A DNA stretch of 24,902 nucleotides from NCBI GenBank assembly GCA_024278775.1, contig JAJRSP010000239.1, positions 1 through 24,902 on the forward strand. The letters are read 5' to 3'. This DNA comes from Planctomycetota bacterium (lineage in GTDB: Bacteria > Planctomycetota > Phycisphaerae > UBA1845). This document shows positions 24,411 to 24,902 of this stretch, piece by piece (the first letter of the stretch is position 1; each line of letters starts with the position of its first letter). The notes under the pieces were generated by a model. It was not told the DNA's origin. It did not search any database and saw nothing but the letters and a program-made list of their open reading frames with translations. The position numbers were made by a program, and so were the translations under genes.

Positions 24411-24533
24411 GCTAACAGTACATCGCAAAGTCGCCATAAACTCGTAGCGTAGGCATCTGGCCTGCATTGTCATCGCCACTCGTGCAGGCTGGAAGCCTGC
24501 ACGCTACGAATGACCTTGCGATGTATTGCTAAC
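24411..24533 (-). repeat. Dispersed palindromic repeat, family A, extended copy
   Basis: The 64-bp core (24444-24507) matches, in reverse complement, the repeat at 3234-3295. Outside the core, the arms at 24411-24432 and 24512-24533 are also inverted copies (both contain ACATCGCAA with GTTAGC/GCTAAC-type ends). The whole 123 bp is therefore one nested palindrome. It has no ORF. It looks like a full-length MITE-like unit of which the other copy keeps only the centre. Confidence 0.75.
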
Positions 24534-24608
24534 AGGACGGGTTTCTGGAGATTTCGTCCGCGCTGCCGGATTTTTTTCTTATTATCCGAAAATCTTTTCA
24601 AATAATTG

Positions 24609-24640
24609 TTGACAGAGGGGGGGGGGGGGCGAGATATTAT
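24609..24640 (+). promoter_or_regulatory. Promoter with a 13-G spacer, possible phase-variable switch
   Basis: TTGACA (24609-24614) is a perfect -35; TATTAT (24635-24640) is a good -10. The spacer is 20 bases and contains 13 consecutive G (24617-24629). An A/T-rich stretch precedes it (about 24570-24608), like an UP element. Spacer length is 3 bases above the optimum of 17, so slippage in the G-run would change promoter strength. It faces the partial gene at the window end. Confidence 0.6.
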
Positions 24641-24679
24641 CGGGTAGTAGTACTTTTGGCAGGAAATGTTTCCCGTTGT

Positions 24680-24902
24680 TTGGATCTTCTCTGCTGGCCG
24701 ATATCTGCGTTTGGATCGTTTTATCGGGGCAGGGAAGGACTTGGTCGCAAGGGTTTTTCAAAAAGGAAGAAGCACACGAACACCAGACGATCTCGTGCCC
24801 GTTCTTGGGCCTTCACGGTGGTACTCGGTTCCGGCCTCGTGGTCGGCGTACTTCAACTCATGCCCGGCGATGTAGAATCGGTCGCCCAAGCAGATCAGGG
24901 CA
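24680..24902 (+). CDS. Membrane-anchored or secreted protein, 3'-truncated by window end
   Basis: An open frame runs to the window end without a stop. From TTG 24680 it reads 74 codons: a short hydrophobic start, a basic stretch (KRKKHTNTRRSRARS, from about 24761), a transmembrane or signal helix (WAFTVVLGSGLVVGVLQLM) and then acidic sequence (PGDVESVAQADQG). The basic-then-hydrophobic order is that of a type II anchor or an uncleaved signal. The start is uncertain: no ATG or GTG occurs before the helix; TTG 24656 is also possible; AGGA lies at 24661-24664. It is downstream of the G-run promoter. The family is not recognised. Confidence 0.5.
   Translation, partial: MDLLCWPISAFGSFYRGREGLGRKGFSKRKKHTNTRRSRARSWAFTVVLGSGLVVGVLQLMPGDVESVAQADQG

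Noticed and set aside
24666..24875. 69-codon ORF beginning at ATG 24666
   Set aside because: Its translation has no clear signal or domain, whereas the overlapping frame that runs off the window has a basic segment and a convincing membrane helix.

Overview
The window is a GC-rich (about 60%) bacterial chromosome segment. It most likely comes from a planctomycete of the Phycisphaerae type. This is inferred from a tricorn-family protease, a seven-repeat FG-GAP lipoprotein, a Cys-rich secreted protein with an SEWGLAVM-type sorting helix, and many intergenic palindromic repeats. No rRNA, tRNA, CRISPR array, integrase or intact insertion sequence was seen.

Layout. 1-3225: tricorn protease, missing its first codons at the window edge. 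3311-3892: HAD phosphatase. 3973-5910 (-): secreted protein with a sorting-signal-like helix near its N-terminus and a 3' half that is sharply AT-rich. 6137-7237 (-): hypothetical secreted helical protein split by an in-frame TAA. 7531-8319: family 2 glycosyltransferase. 8383-8613 (-): two-helix membrane protein. 8796-11262 (-): copper chaperone overlapping a copper P-type ATPase, behind a clear sigma-70 promoter. 11263-12087: long gene-free stretch rich in hairpins. 12088-13743: glutamine-dependent NAD+ synthetase. 13905-19379 (-): operon of M16 zinc peptidase, peptidase T and peptidase D. 19607-22282: rlmN, a TIM-barrel isomerase/epimerase and trpF. 22575-24098 (-): FG-GAP lipoprotein. 24099-24902: repeats, then a promoter with a G13 spacer, then the 5' end of a membrane-anchored protein that runs off the window.

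Functionally the window is mostly housekeeping: peptide breakdown (tricorn, M16, PepT, PepD), copper export, NAD and tryptophan synthesis, and rRNA methylation. Cell-surface or secreted proteins of unknown role are interspersed. PepT and PepD would finish peptides that larger proteases release; M16 carries a signal peptide and probably works outside the cytoplasm.

The most unusual signals are (1) the homopolymer-G promoter spacer upstream of a truncated membrane gene, which looks phase-variable; (2) the abrupt composition change inside one surface-protein gene, with its misplaced sorting helix; (3) the in-frame TAA splitting a helical secreted protein; (4) several families of 50-125 bp palindromic repeats, one of which supplies the stop codon of the NAD synthetase gene; and (5) the hairpin-rich 11.5-12.0 kb region. 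No complete new multi-gene system could be demonstrated.
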